A program made the position numbers and the translations under genes. Below the pieces are notes generated by a model. It was not told the DNA's origin. It saw nothing but the letters and a program-made list of their open reading frames with translations, and did not search any database. A stretch of 64,000 nucleotides of DNA, from positions 32,433,368 through 32,497,367 of the forward strand of contig NC_072791.1 of the NCBI RefSeq assembly GCF_028583425.1. Direction: 5' to 3'. How positions within the stretch are numbered: the first letter of the stretch is position 1; each line of letters opens with the position of its first letter. Below, piece by piece: positions 30,002 to 43,744 of this stretch. This DNA comes from Eublepharis macularius. Its lineage: Eukaryota; Chordata; Lepidosauria; Squamata; Eublepharidae.

Positions 30002-33000
30002 GTAAGAGGAAGGGGCTGTTCCGGGTGGGGTAGAGGGGGCGACAAGCAAGGGGTTGGGTCCTTATGCACTTTCCAGAGGTGGGGGTTGTGGAGTTAGGGT
30101 AGCTACACAAGGGGTTGCCCAGAAAACATGTGGTGGTGCATCCTGAAGGAGGGGGACTGACCCTGTGTGGGGAAGATGAAAGAGAGGCTCTTGATCAGCA
30201 GATTCTCAAAATTGAGGAAAGGAATTGCTTTTTTGAAGCTAGCACATTCTACAGCAGTTCCAGAGGGGTAGTTGTTTTAGTCTGTTTTAGGAAATTTAAG
30301 CAGGAGTCCAGTAGCACCTTAAAGATTATAATATATAAGGTTTTTGTAAGTTAGAGCTCACTTCATCAAATGCCTGTAGTGTCCATCCAAAGTAGCTACA
30401 TTGATAGTTAGCGTTCAAGCAACAGCTACGGTGGGAAGGTGTCACTAGAATCAGATCCTGCTGTTCTACTGCAGACCAATGCAGCTACCCATCTTGAACT
30501 ATGGGACACTGCATGCAACTGATGAAGTGAGTGTTGACTCACAAAAGCATACGTTACTTGTCTTTAAGGTAGGGCTGGATTTCTGTTTGGTTCTGGTGTA
30601 GGGTTGAGCTAGTGCTGTGCTGTAGTAAAGAGGCAGAGCTATGAATCAGCAAGCACATGTTTTGAATATCATCTTTGATATGAACATACTGGGTGACTTT
30701 AGGTATCACTTGCTTTCAACATCAGCTGCCCACTTCCCCTATAATATGGGGATAAAACCATTCACCTACTTTACAGAGTTGTAATTCTAAGGCCTGGTTA
30801 AATGTGAGGCTGGTGAGAGAAACCGCTTTTCTGTGATTTTGCGTCAGCTCGATTTTGTTTAAATTGTGCTTTAACCTGTGCAAGGTAGCTATGCATGCTT
30901 AATTAGCAGTATGGGCTATGGATCTTGGGTCCACAAAATAGCATAGAGCGGCAGTACAAAGTTACATGGGAAAGCTGTTCATCTCACCAACACCATGCTT
31001 AAATTGTGCCATATGTGAAGTGCTCCAGGCATTCCAAAGCACTATGTACATACAAAATATGAATCATATTATATAATGTTTGCATTATAGAGAATTCTCT
31101 TACATTATGCATGTGTCGCAGTTGGTGTGAGGAAGGAAGTAGCAACCTTTTGGTGGAAGAGAGAATCAAAATCAGGCAAGAGAAATGCTTCTCAAAGTAT
31201 GAAGTTCTTCATGAATGGTTCTGAAAGCAGCAATCTCACACAAATGGTGGAAAGAGAGTTCTTCAGAGAGCATAGAGAATGGGCCAGTTTGGGACAGCTG
31301 CCTGAAAGCAAATCTGAGGAGTGATCAGTGGTGTAATGATATTTAAACAAAACCTGCAGTGGATGAATGCTTCAGGTGCTTATTATAGCTAATAGGCATC
31401 TGGACTATACTCTTACTATGTTCCTGTATGTATACACAATTGGGTTGGATCCCATAATCCATCAATAGAAGGTATTGGCAGGCACAGATTTTTTTTCTAC
31501 ATTCCTCTCCCCCGCCCCACCTTCCTGGCGGTCTTTTCCAACACCAAGAAAGTTTATTCCCAGAGTCATGAGATTTGTGTGGAGTAATAGGCATGTGGGT
31601 CAGGAGGATGCAATAAGGAGAAAGAAGGGGTGAAATCACCCTTTCTATCTTTTCCAGCAGTTTAGAAGAGGAAGAAGGGAGAGATTTTGTGCCTCCTCAC
31701 AGCAAACTGTACCTGTGTGGCTATAAGTCTGTGTAGGTCCCGCAACCTTGGGAATAAATTTTCTTGGGACCAGAATGGATTGCTGGATGGAGGGGAACAT
31801 GGGAAAGTTCTGCAATCCTTGTGTCTGAGGATCATGGAATCCAGTCCATTGGGAGGCGTCAATTGAGTATAGCTTCCCAGTGCATGCATGCTCAGAAAAA
31901 TAAAAATGTGTATGTATTTCTTGCATAACGGTGTACCTATTGTAACCAAAAAAGGAATAATCTTATATACGAAGCACTTGCATGACTTCTGGGTACTATA
32001 TCTATTCTCATGTTTTTAGATGCATGTTATAAATAGAGCACTATGGAAAAATGGTACTTGTGTCTCCAAATATGTTGATAGGTGCTCTGTCAAAAATAGA
32101 TGGGATAGGTAAGAGAAATGTCTGTGAATTATTGTTATTACCTGAAATTATTTGCTGAAGCAAAACATTTATAATGACAGGTAAAAGTGTTGTGTCAACA
32201 TTTTGGAGTTGTTTTGTCTTTTAAGCTGTTCTATATCACTATATGACGTAATAGAACAGGCATTTATGCTATAAATTTGATAGAATGGTATATTTTATTT
32301 ATTTACTTTATTATACCCCATTTTTCTCCCCAGTGGAGACCCAAAGTGACTCACGCATATAAAGTTTTATGACAAGCTGTGGCATTTTAAAAACTGGCAC
32401 ATTTTTACTTTACTGTAAAGTTTTGTGAATTAGAGCACATTTCATCAGATGCAGGGGCCTAAATGCATCTGATGAACTATAGTTCACAGAAGCTTATGTT
32501 AAAATGAAACCTGGTTAGTCATTAAGGTACCACTGGAGCTCTGTTTATTCTGGAATTATTTGCAGTCTTGTATTCAAAAATCTGTGATTAACAGCTCATG
32601 GTTTGCAGAATTAGAATGTTTCCTGCTTCTCTCTCCTTCTGCAACCCACTGAGGTGTTTCTGGATGTCAGAAGACCTTTCCAAACAGGATAGAAAGTGGG
32701 GTTTTCAGTGGAACGGGTGGGGCTAGTAAAAATTGCCTCCCCCGATGCATGCTGATAAGAGCTTGCATTGGTGGGAAATGATAATATGAGTACAAGCCCA
32801 GCATCTCTAGTAGTAATTTTGATATAGATATGGTGGTGATGGTGTGCAACATTAGTTTGTGACCTTGTGCTGTAATGAGTACTGGGTGGTGGTGTACCAA
32901 GTCTTAATAGCTACTTCACATCAGTTAATAAGTTAACTGAAGTAGGTTGAAATCCTGTGATACTTACTTCCAAGTAAACACACACAGGAAGATTATGGAA

Positions 33001-36000
33001 GTCTCAAAGTGTACAAGCTTCCAGTTTATTTTGAAGAGAAGTGCTATACTTGGAACAGTTAGTGGTGTTATGGGCTGTTGCTGAGGCCTGTGCATTTTTT
33101 CTAATGATTTAAGCATGATCGACTTTGTGATGTTACAGATCTTTAGGGGTTTGTTGCTTCAATGTTTGGGAAGCAGTTGCATTTGTGATCTTTAGCAGAG
33201 TTTAACACCTAGTTTATCGAAACATGGTGGCATCTAAATTATTTTGAGGGATGTGAGGGAGAAATGGTATTTCAGGGACATGTTTTTTGTTTTTTTACTT
33301 ACTTTACAGCTGCTTGTTGCTCTAAGAGATACTTTCTGAAGTATCACTGAGGGAATCACTTTTCTTTACATGGTTAAGGACCAAGTTTAGGTGTTTGTTT
33401 TTCAGGTTGCAAAGTCCATACACATTAACATGTGTAAAACAAACGTCATGTAAAAAACCTGGAAGACTATTTTTATCTAAGAGAACTCTTTTCAAGTGTA
33501 CACTCAGAAAGCAAAGTTCAGTTTCCTCAAAACTGCTTCCATGACCCAATCCCACCTTTGTGACTACTCTAAACTTTTATCAAAATTGAGTGATCTCAGT
33601 CTCTGATCTCCCAAATCTAGCAAAGTTCTTAATAGATTGTCACAGAACTCATTCAAATAAGTGTACGATCTTGTGAACTTGTTTTTGTTTTATTTGCATT
33701 TCTTTCTCTACTGATTTCAGGTGTGGGAACAGACTTTGGTGTATCCAATTCTAATCTAAGGGATATAGAAAATACTTATGCAACTCTGCGGTCAGAGGTA
33801 GGATATGACAATATTTAGTCTGGAAAAGTAAATTAATGTTAAAAATATTTTCATAGTTTGGATTACTTACTGTAGTTTTAGTATATTGTTAAGTTACTTT
33901 GAATTTGGAATGTTTACTTGAGGGTGCAACTTTTTTTTCTAGAATGAGAGGTTGAAGAAAGTTTGTAATGATCTGGAAGAAAAACATGAAGCAGCAGAGC
34001 TTCAAATAAAACAACAGTCTATAGAATACCGGAATCAACTGCAACAGAAAGAGGTATACAGAGAATGTTATGTATAGATTTGTTATTATGTTGGCAAAGG
34101 TAATACCTAAGGCTGAACACACAAACAAGGGGGCTATTTTTAGAAAATCTGAAAAATCTGAGATAAACTCAAACCTTTTGAGTTGTGTGACCTGTTTGAA
34201 GTCTTTCTTATCAGGTCCTATTTTGTCTCAAAGTTACTAAGGATCTCTCTAAAAGTGATAGCCTTGGGAGTATTCTGTTTCTGAAGAAGCTGTGTTTTGC
34301 ATCTGTCGAAATGCAAGATAGTTTGATGTGTCATTCACGGAGGTATATGAAATAGGAATACATACTGGTTTAGTTGTTCATCAGCTTCTGAGATGACTTT
34401 ACTAAAGTTGCTGGAATTAAAGCTGGAGGATTGAAATATGATGTGAAGTTTGGGTATCTTCTCTAGTAAACCACACCTTGAGATGGATGTTTATCTGGGT
34501 CAAAGATCATGAGGGGATAGGCATAGTGTGCTTGTAATGTTATGTAATTTGACTCTGATGCACCGTGAAGGCTAAATAGTATCTCCATTTTTTGAGGGGA
34601 GGAAACCCTGCTGTGTTAGTCTTTGCACATATGACTTTTCACTTGGAACACATTATGTTATGAGTATAATGGATGAGGATATCCAGTTGTCTATTACAGC
34701 AATATGATTGTTTGGTCAGATTAGGCAAGCATCTCAACTGGTCCTGCATAGAAAGCTTTGCTTATATATGGTTGAGCAGCTGCAGGTTTTCCTGGAAGAG
34801 ACTCCTGTCCTGGACCCATACCAGTCCAGCTTCTGTCCAGGCCATGGGACGGAGACAGTGTTAGTTGCCCTCATGGACGATCTCCGCAGACACCTGGATC
34901 GAGGTGGGTCAGCGCTGCTGATATTGCTAGATCTCTCAGCTGTGTTCGACACGGTCGACCATGAGTTGTTGGCCCACCGCCTCGCCGATGTGGGGATTCG
35001 AGGGATGGCCTTGCAGTGGCTTGTCTCCTTTCTCCACGGTTGGGGACAGAGGGTAGTACTGGGGGGGAGAGTGTCCGCGTGTCAGCCATTGGTGTGCAGC
35101 GTCTCACAAGGGGCGATACTCTCTCCCCTGTTGTTCAACCTTTATATGCGCCCCCTTGCCCAGTTGGTGCGGAGTTTTGGACTGGGTTGTCACCAGTATG
35201 CGGATGACACCCAGTTATATCTGTTGATGGGCAGCCAACCTGAATCAGCCCTGGACATCCTGTTGAGAGCCTTGGAGGCGGTATCTGGTTGGGTGAAGCA
35301 GAGCAGACTGAAGCTGAACCCTGCAAAGATGGAGGTCCTGTATTTGGGCCGTGGGCTGCAGGATATGGGGATTTGTCTTCTGGCCTTTGAGGGGGCCCCG
35401 TTAGTGCCTGTCTCATCAGTCAGGAGTCTTGGCGTGATCCTGGATTCCTCCTTATCTATGGAGGCTCAGGTCATGGCTGCGGCCCGGACTGCTTTTTTCC
35501 AACTACAGCAGGCTAGGCAACTTTCCCCCTATTTTTCAGTCCAGGACCTAACCACAGTGATCCATACAATGGTCACCTCTAGGCTAGATTACTGTAACTC
35601 CCTCTACACAGGGCTACCCTTGTGTCTGACCCGGAAACTACAGCGGGTCCAGAATGCTGCTGCTCGGGTCCTGATGGATGTTCCATTCAGATCACATATT
35701 ACACCAGTTTTGCTGCAGCTTCACTGCCTTCCGATGGAGTTCTGGGTCCATTTCAAGGTGTTGGTGTTGACCTTTAAAGCCCTAAACGGACTGGGACCAG
35801 CATACCTGAGGGACTATCTCTCCCCGTATGTACCCCGGAGAGCACTTCATTCAGCAGATAAGAAATTGCTGGTGATCACTGGCCCCAGGGAGGCTCGTTT
35901 GGCCTCAACCAGGGCCAGGGCTTTTTTGGTCCTGGCCCCAACCTGGTGGAACTCTCTGTCTGAAGACATTCAGGCTCTCCAAGATCTGGTATCATTTCAG

Positions 36001-39000
36001 TGGGCCTGCAAGATAGAGATGTTCTGCCAGGTATATGGTTGAGGCCAGTATTAGGACCATCATTGAGCCTCCCATCGCCTTCTCCTATCCAATGATATCC
36101 CGTCTGTCCAGGTGTCTCCCTTTTTGTATTTGAGGGCAGGAATGTGCAATAGGCCATCTGAGTTATGATTTTATGATATGATTTTAATTGTATTTATATG
36201 ATTATGTATTTTATGAATGTTGTACCCCATTCTGAGCCCACTTGCAGGGAGGGAGGGCTAAATACCAAATAAAGTAAGTAAAGTATATTGTGCCTGTAAT
36301 TTGTAAAAATAGTTATCACACCACTGATTTATTTTAAAAGAGTAAAGCTTCCTCTCAAGAAACCCTTTGTTATGATCCCTCTTGTTACCATTTAGTTAAA
36401 CATGGAACTCTTTCTTTGCTTCATTACAATTTTTTTTGTGCATTAGATGAGAATACCTTTAAGGTAAATGAAGCCGTTTGTAAGAGACAAAGGAAAAAAG
36501 ATGGTATGAGGGTTTTTCCCCTCCTGACTAAAATTGTACATGTGCCTTGTTCTATTTAGGTGGAAATCAGCCATCTTAAAGCTAGGCATCATGCGCTACA
36601 GGAGCAACTGCAGACGGTGCAGACAGCAGCCCAGTCAGCACAGTTAGGAGCAGGTGTCTCTCCGTCAACCACTACGTCAGCATCCTTTGTCCCTGTGGTC
36701 AGACATGCATCTTCTGGTTTTCAAGGAGATGATATGGACTTTGGAGATGTAATCTGGTCTCAGCAAGAAATAAACAGATTGTCCAATGACATTTCTAGGC
36801 TTGAAACTGAAGTTGAACACTGGAAGAAGATTGCACAAGTGAGTCACTGTTATGTACATTTCTTGCTTTATATTCAGAGACGTAGTTAATGTAAATGAGG
36901 TATTAATGAGACTTCCTCATTTCTGAAGTCTGGTGATACTGTTAATGTATCTCGCATGGATGATAGAATAGTTATATATCTGTTGGCAGAGTCACAGTAC
37001 CATGGCACTGTTCATATTCTGTTTGTTTTCTTAAACATCCAAGAGAGGAAAGGCACCTTTGGATCCTGCTTACTTAATTCTGAATCTTTATGCAGACCCA
37101 TAAAATAATCTTAATGTTATGATTCATGTTTTTAACGCTGTGAAAATCACAGGCTTGCTTCACTCAAGCTTCCAGATACAGGTGGCTTAATATTTGCAGC
37201 ATGTCAGAAATGAAGAAAGCTATATAAAAACATTAAGTACTGTTCCTTCTTACAAAAATAATTTAAACTGATCACTTGTTTTTTTCTACATAAACATGAA
37301 TATTTTAAGACTTTTTAAAAATAATGCTTTTTAAAATAGGTATTGCTTAGGTGCAGAGTTCTTTCCGTTACTCTTTTGTTGCCTTACAAATAAATGTTTA
37401 GTAGGTTATCGTCTGAGAGATGAGAGCACTTGAAGAATGCAAGTCTGAGCTGCAGACTGAACCTGATTTTGGTGGAAACATCTAATTCTTTAGCTAGGTT
37501 TTGTCTTAGCTTTTTCACATGCTGACCAGCTGTAGATTCTTACTCTTCCTGAGAAGGCAATCTTTTCAAGACATATTGTAGTTCAATATCGTGCAACATT
37601 TTCCAGAACAAAACATATTTTGTCTTTTATTTAGTTTTCCAAACTACAAGGATCAAGTGATACAGATGAGAATGAAATCTGCAAGCTCCAAAATATTATA
37701 AAGGTAAATCTTTTTTTCAGCTGTTCTCCAATTGTCGCTGTAATTTTCTGTTAATCTATTTATATGACTAATCCCTTTGATCAGTGTTCCTGATAAAATG
37801 TGCTGGTGTGCAATTGCGCACAAATTTTTACCCCTCAGCACACAACTTCTCAACTGACGTGCACTGAGGGGTGCCCTGTGCCCTGCCTTCCCTGTTTCCT
37901 GCCCTTTGGCAAGTCTACCCAGAGGGTCTGGCATGGCCCTGGCCCTGGTGCAGAGGAAGGGGGAGAGGTGCGGGTCCTTTGAGGGGGAAGTTCAGGAGAA
38001 GCCCCTTCTGGCATGCAAGAGATGGACGCCAAGCCAGGAGCAGGGAAGGTTCTCTGCCTGAGCAGGAGAGCTTCGCCCCTGGCAGGCACGCGTGAGGGAG
38101 GGACTGGGCAGGATGGGGCAGAGCAGAGAGGGGCTGGGCAGTGGTGGCGCCGAGGCCAGGCACACAAGCCTTTCCGTTGTGGCATCAGGAGCTAGAGGAG
38201 GTGGCGGTGGAGGGTGGGTGGCCGAGCAGCCCACTTTCTCCTCCACAGGCTCACAGCCCCGGGAACCGGAGGAGGTGGCAAGCTCTCTGCCACGGTGCCT
38301 CTCCACTGTAGGCTTGCAGCTCCGAGTGGCTTCTCGTCCGCAGGCTTGCAGCGCTGAGCGGCCTCTCCTCCGTAGGCTCACAGCGCCAGGAGCCAGAGGA
38401 GGCAGCGGCGGTGAATGGCCTCTCCTCCTTAGGCTTGCAGCGCTGGGAGCTGGAGGAGGCAGAGGGCAGGTGGCAGAGCGGCCTCTGTGTTGTGGTGCCA
38501 AAAGCCACAGGAGGACTGGAGGCGGCGGTGGGTGGGCAGTCGGCTGATGCGCCCCAGCCTCGGCACTCAATACTCATCTAGGGTTGCCAGCTCCAGGTAA
38601 ACTTGGGAAATTCCTGACAATTTGGGGGCTGGTACCTGGAGAGGGTGGGGGTTAAGGGTGTCTGCTTCCAGCTCCTGAAAGTCAAGCCATATATCCCCTG
38701 GCCCCCTTTCCCTGCATCAATTCTGCCCTACATTGTTACCCTGGTATAAATGTTAAGGAAATTAGATTCTTAACACTTTCAGCCCTGTATCCAACTTCTA
38801 GTTGTTTTCAAATTTCTACAACCAATTCCCTGTTGTATTGTTTATTGAATGCCCCATTCTGTTGATTGTACTGACTTACACTGTGAAATGTGCCTTGAGT
38901 CTCAGTGAGAAAGACTGACTATAAATAGTGCAAACAAAATAAAATAAATAGCAACTCTGAAGGTATTTTTAAGGCAAGAGATGTGCAGAGGTGGTTTGCC

Positions 39001-40281
39001 ATTGCCTGCCTCTGTGAAGCAGCCCTGGAGGTCCCACCTACTTAGCTTCCAAGATCTAAGATCAGGCTAGCCTAGGCTGTCCTGGGCTGGGCTCAGGTGG
39101 CATGCTGCCCCTAACTGTGGAGTATCCAGTTAACTCTTATGCTAAAATAACTGTAAATAGACCTTTCATCCACATATTTCTCTAGTCATTTTTAAAGTCC
39201 CTAATACCCTCTAGCAGTTGCTACATCACATGGCAGTAAATTCCATATATTATATAGATGCACTCTTTAATATATGGTTAAAGAGGTTGATATATTGGAG
39301 GAGCCTGCATTGAATGGGGGTGGATCTGTTTTGACATACTCCATTAAATGTTTGTGAGTTTTATTAGATCCTAGCCTTCTGGTGACAATGCATGTCTGTA
39401 TTTTTGATAGTTTGTGGTTCAATTCATTAATAAAATACTAGGAAGTCACATTCCTTTAGATCTAAAAGTGATTCTATTAGATTTGTTTAAATATATATAT
39501 AATCTCCAGACTTAAAATTGATGTTAAGCTTGACTACTGCAGCAAAAATGCCCACAGCTGCTAATGGGAGGATTTGGCAAAATTCTGACATGCAGATAAA
39601 TTTATTCAGACATGCATTTTCAGCGGATGGCTAGAAGCTAATAAAACTCAGAAACATTTAATGGAGTATGTCAAAACAGATCCACCCCCATTCAATGCAG
39701 GCTCCTCCAATATATCAACCCCTCTAACTAACATCACCTTTGCCTTGTCAGGATTCAGTTTCTCCTTGTTTTCCCTCTATCTCTTAGCCATAGTTACTAT
39801 GCAGTAGCCTAATGTGGAGATTACAGTCTCGGAGACATATTTAAAGATATGCATAAGTGGGTGTCATCAGCATATTGATGGCACTGAATAACAATGTCTC
39901 AGACAATCTAATTCAAAAATCTTTTAATCATATGGATTCTGGTTTTGGAAAAGGCATGCTCAAAACTTTAATGCAAGTTGCTGCTCACAAAATTGATTTC
40001 TGGCTCACAACATTGCACTGCTTAGAGCAGTGATGGCGAATCTTTTTGAGCCCGAGTGCCCAAACTGCAACACAAAACCAACGTATTTATTTCAAAGTGC
40101 CAGCACTGCAATTAAACCTGAATACTGAGGTTTTAGTTAAGAAAAAACAACTCATACAGTTGTCCCAACTAATTAACATCTGTCTCTCTCTCTCTCACTC
40201 ACTCAGGAGCCACAAATGAAAGTAAAGCAAGTTAAATCAAAGCAGTTTGCCCTTCTTTAGACCAGCAGCCCTGCTTGCAAG

Positions 40282-40316
<35 letters not shown>

Positions 40317-40415
40317 TCACTCTCACGACTGAAAGTGAAGCAAGTTAAATCAAAGCAGTTTGCCCTTCTTTACACCAGCAGACCTGCTTGCAAGCTCGCT
40401 CGCTCGCTCGCTCGC

Positions 40416-40509
<94 letters not shown>

Positions 40510-43500
40510 AAGGAATCACGTGGGCAGGGCCAAAACCCATGTGATCTCTGCTCAGAGCTACTGGAACACCGTTCCAGGCGTTCCCCCTCCAAATGAGGCC
40601 TGGACCTAGCGATCGGTGACTTGGCTCACGTGCCCACAGAGAGGGCTCTGCATGCCAGCTGTGGCATGTGTGCCATAGGTTCGCCATCACTGGCTTAGAG
40701 GGAACATTACCTCTAATTATGGAAAACATTTGATTAAAGCTGAGGGTGAATGTAAATGTCGACAGGATTGGAATGCAATTTTGTTTCCAGATGAATCTGA
40801 GCAGATGAGTTGCAGTTATGCTCTTTATGCTGTTGGTCGGGATGAATACACTGATAACTGTTACAGTTTATTTTAAAATAGAACTTGCTTTTCAGCCAAG
40901 TAATTGAGGTGACTTAGTACAATGCTACCTCGACTAGGTACAAAACAATGGAGTAGAAGTGAGGGCTGAAAAGAATACAGTCTCTAAAAAGTGGTTTTCA
41001 CCACCATTAGTATTTCAGCTTTTGGGGCCATTTAATCATAGAGTTTGAAGGGGCCTTACAGAATATCTAGTCCAACCTCCTGCCCAATGCAGGAACAGCC
41101 TAAAGCATCCCCGACAAGTATTTGTCCAGCCGTTCCTTGATGGCAGCCAATGAGAGGGAACCCACCACATCCCTAGACAGCCAATTCCACTGCTGAATTG
41201 CTCTTACCGTGATGAAGTCCTAATGTCCTGCCAGTTTCTTCCCTTCTGGAGTTTAAACCCATTATTGTCAGTCCTATCCTCTGTTGCCAACAGGAACGGT
41301 TCCCTTCCCTCTTCTAAGTGACAGCCTTTTACATACTTAGAGAGAGCAATCATGTCTCCCCTTACATCAGAAGATTTAACTGAACTTTGAACTCAGCTTC
41401 ATTTGTATGGCAAGGGTCTTGCAGCTCACAAAAAAATGGCTTTACTCAAATGAAACAGAATGCAGTTTCAAAACCCATTTATGAATATTCCTTATCCAAA
41501 ATCTTGTGGCTATTCAAGCAAATTGCGTAGGGCAGTAAATGTCTTACATTTATAGTGCCAATACAAACGATTTTTTTACCAGACTCTGTAAGTCCAATTT
41601 GCTGTGCTGTTGTAGAAGTACTACAATTTTTTTTAATTCATATTTTAGGACCTAAAACAGCGCTTAAGTCAAGAAATAGATGAGCATCAGCATGAGCTTT
41701 CAGTATTACAGGATGCGCACCGTCAGAAATTAACAGAGATAAGCAGGCGTCATAGAGAAGAACTGGGTGAATATGAAGAACGAATAGAAGAACTTGAGGA
41801 TCAGTTACAGAAAGGTCTCGTTTCATGTTGCTTCATTGGAATTTTTGTTATCCTGTTAATGTTGACTTTTAGCATTTCCAGGGTATCTGACACTACACAC
41901 GTATCCAATCTTTCCAGAATCCTGGTGTAACAATTATAATACAGCCTGCAGGAGAAAAAAATCTGCTCAGATGCTAACATATAAAATGTGTAGAGATCTG
42001 TTTTGCTGAGATGTGGAGCAAATGTGTGTTGTTCTGACACATCCTTTATATAGTCATTGTTTATTCACCTTTGGATCATGTTGAGCTACCAGTTATTGGA
42101 ATTAGGCTGTTTTTATTGGTTGTATCCTTGTGGGTAACCCCTCACCCTTAATTTTGTTGATTCTTGTTTTAATTTTTTAATTTATAATATTTATTGTGGA
42201 TTTTAAAGTTGTAAACTGCTTTGAGCCTCATTTCATGGGAGAGGTGGTCTGAAAAATAAAATAAATTACAGAAATACCAATGTCATGTCCCTCTAAAGAA
42301 ATCTTACCTACCCATCCAGTATAGGAGGGAATAAGTCATTGAAGAAAAAGGTGAAAATAATTCTGGGGCTGACATTAATGAAGTTAAGGCTGACACAGGG
42401 AAAAGATGTATAGCCTGATCTTTTGAATGCTTAATTGGAAATAAGTCTCACATTGTTCAGTGGGGCTTGCTTCTATGCTAGGGCTACAGCCTAAAGTACA
42501 TGACACATGTTGCAGTTTTCAAAGGAGTTACTGCTGGACAAATGTTTCTTCTCAAAATTGAGGCAATATCCTTCTTATCCTGCGCCTCCAACTGTGTCTG
42601 ATTAAGCATTGGCTGGAAAAAAGGCCTACTAAATTGCTCCTTGCTTATGAGTTTTGTTAACAGTATTTTGATATCTAACAGGACTTGTCTGTTTTTGTAG
42701 TCTTTGCAATACTGACCTTTCCCAAGTTCTTGAGTTGAGATTCAAGGTGTGTTTTCATGTAGCGACTAAAATCATAGATTAATAGTGCAACCCTAAAAAG
42801 AGTTACTCCAGTCTAAACCCCTTGATTTCAGTGGGCTTAGACTAGAGTAACTCTTCTTAGGATTGCACTGAAACTACTATTCATCTTATGAACACACCCT
42901 TTCCACCCACCAGGTTCAGAAAATATTGAAGTTGATCCTGGAAATTCCTGTTTCAGCAGTCTATAGGGACATGACCCTACAAGTTATCTTTCCACTGGTA
43001 AACAGACATGCCTTAATTTTTTACCCTAAAGTAATCTAATAATATTTTTGCTTCGATTCAAGATTATATATTAGTGTCACCCCACCTACATTACTAGTCT
43101 ATTCTAAGGAGCTTTGAGTAGTATATGTTGGGTTATGCTATTTTGTACTTCTTTTTAACCTTGCAAGATATATTAGGCCGAGAAATTGTGGTTTAACCCT
43201 GGCCACCTCATGAGCTTCATAGTTGAGTAAGGGGTTGAACCCAGGTCTCCCCAGTCCAAGCTTTATACTCTTGTTGCATTTTCCCAAGCATCTATGGACT
43301 GGAGCCCAGTGTCCTAAACATAAGCCTCTGTGGAATTGTGTTGAATGAGTACCAGACATCTCCTCTGTGCTGAACATGACAGCTCATTCAACCTTTCCTC
43401 ATAGGGCTTGATTTCCAGACTCCTCTCCATCCTGGTCACCATTCTCTAGTCTTTTCATAAAATATGACACCCAGAACTGGACATAATGTTCCACATGAGG

Positions 43501-43685
43501 CCTGACCAGTGGCTTGTGTTTTTGACTCCTATTTTTTTCCCCTCTTTTCCTGAGCTGGCAAAAATGGTGGGATGATTGAGTGTCTTAGGGTGCTTGCTCT
43601 TCCATGTGTATACTAAATATATTTATAACTATTAGCACTCCCCGCTTTTTTTTTTGTTTTTATTTAATTACACATTAATAATTAC

Positions 43686-43744
<59 letters not shown>

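Larger units (their letters stand above)
30002..33720. other. TRIP11: TRIP11 intron 1
   Basis: The listed repeats lie at 30255-32550. 30600-31400 and 32560-33720 hold nothing I recognise. Confidence 0.55.

Noticed and set aside
29616-30110. 164-codon frame on the minus strand over TRIP11 exon 1
   Set aside because: Antisense shadow of CpG-rich DNA with few stop codons. The plus strand has the real exon 1.
37992-38570. 192-codon Pro/Ser/Arg-rich frame on the minus strand
   Set aside because: Product of the repeated GC-rich unit; no domain and no splice context.
40275-40729. Ser-Leu or Arg-Glu repeat frames on both strands
   Set aside because: Translations of the CT microsatellite in a hAT element.
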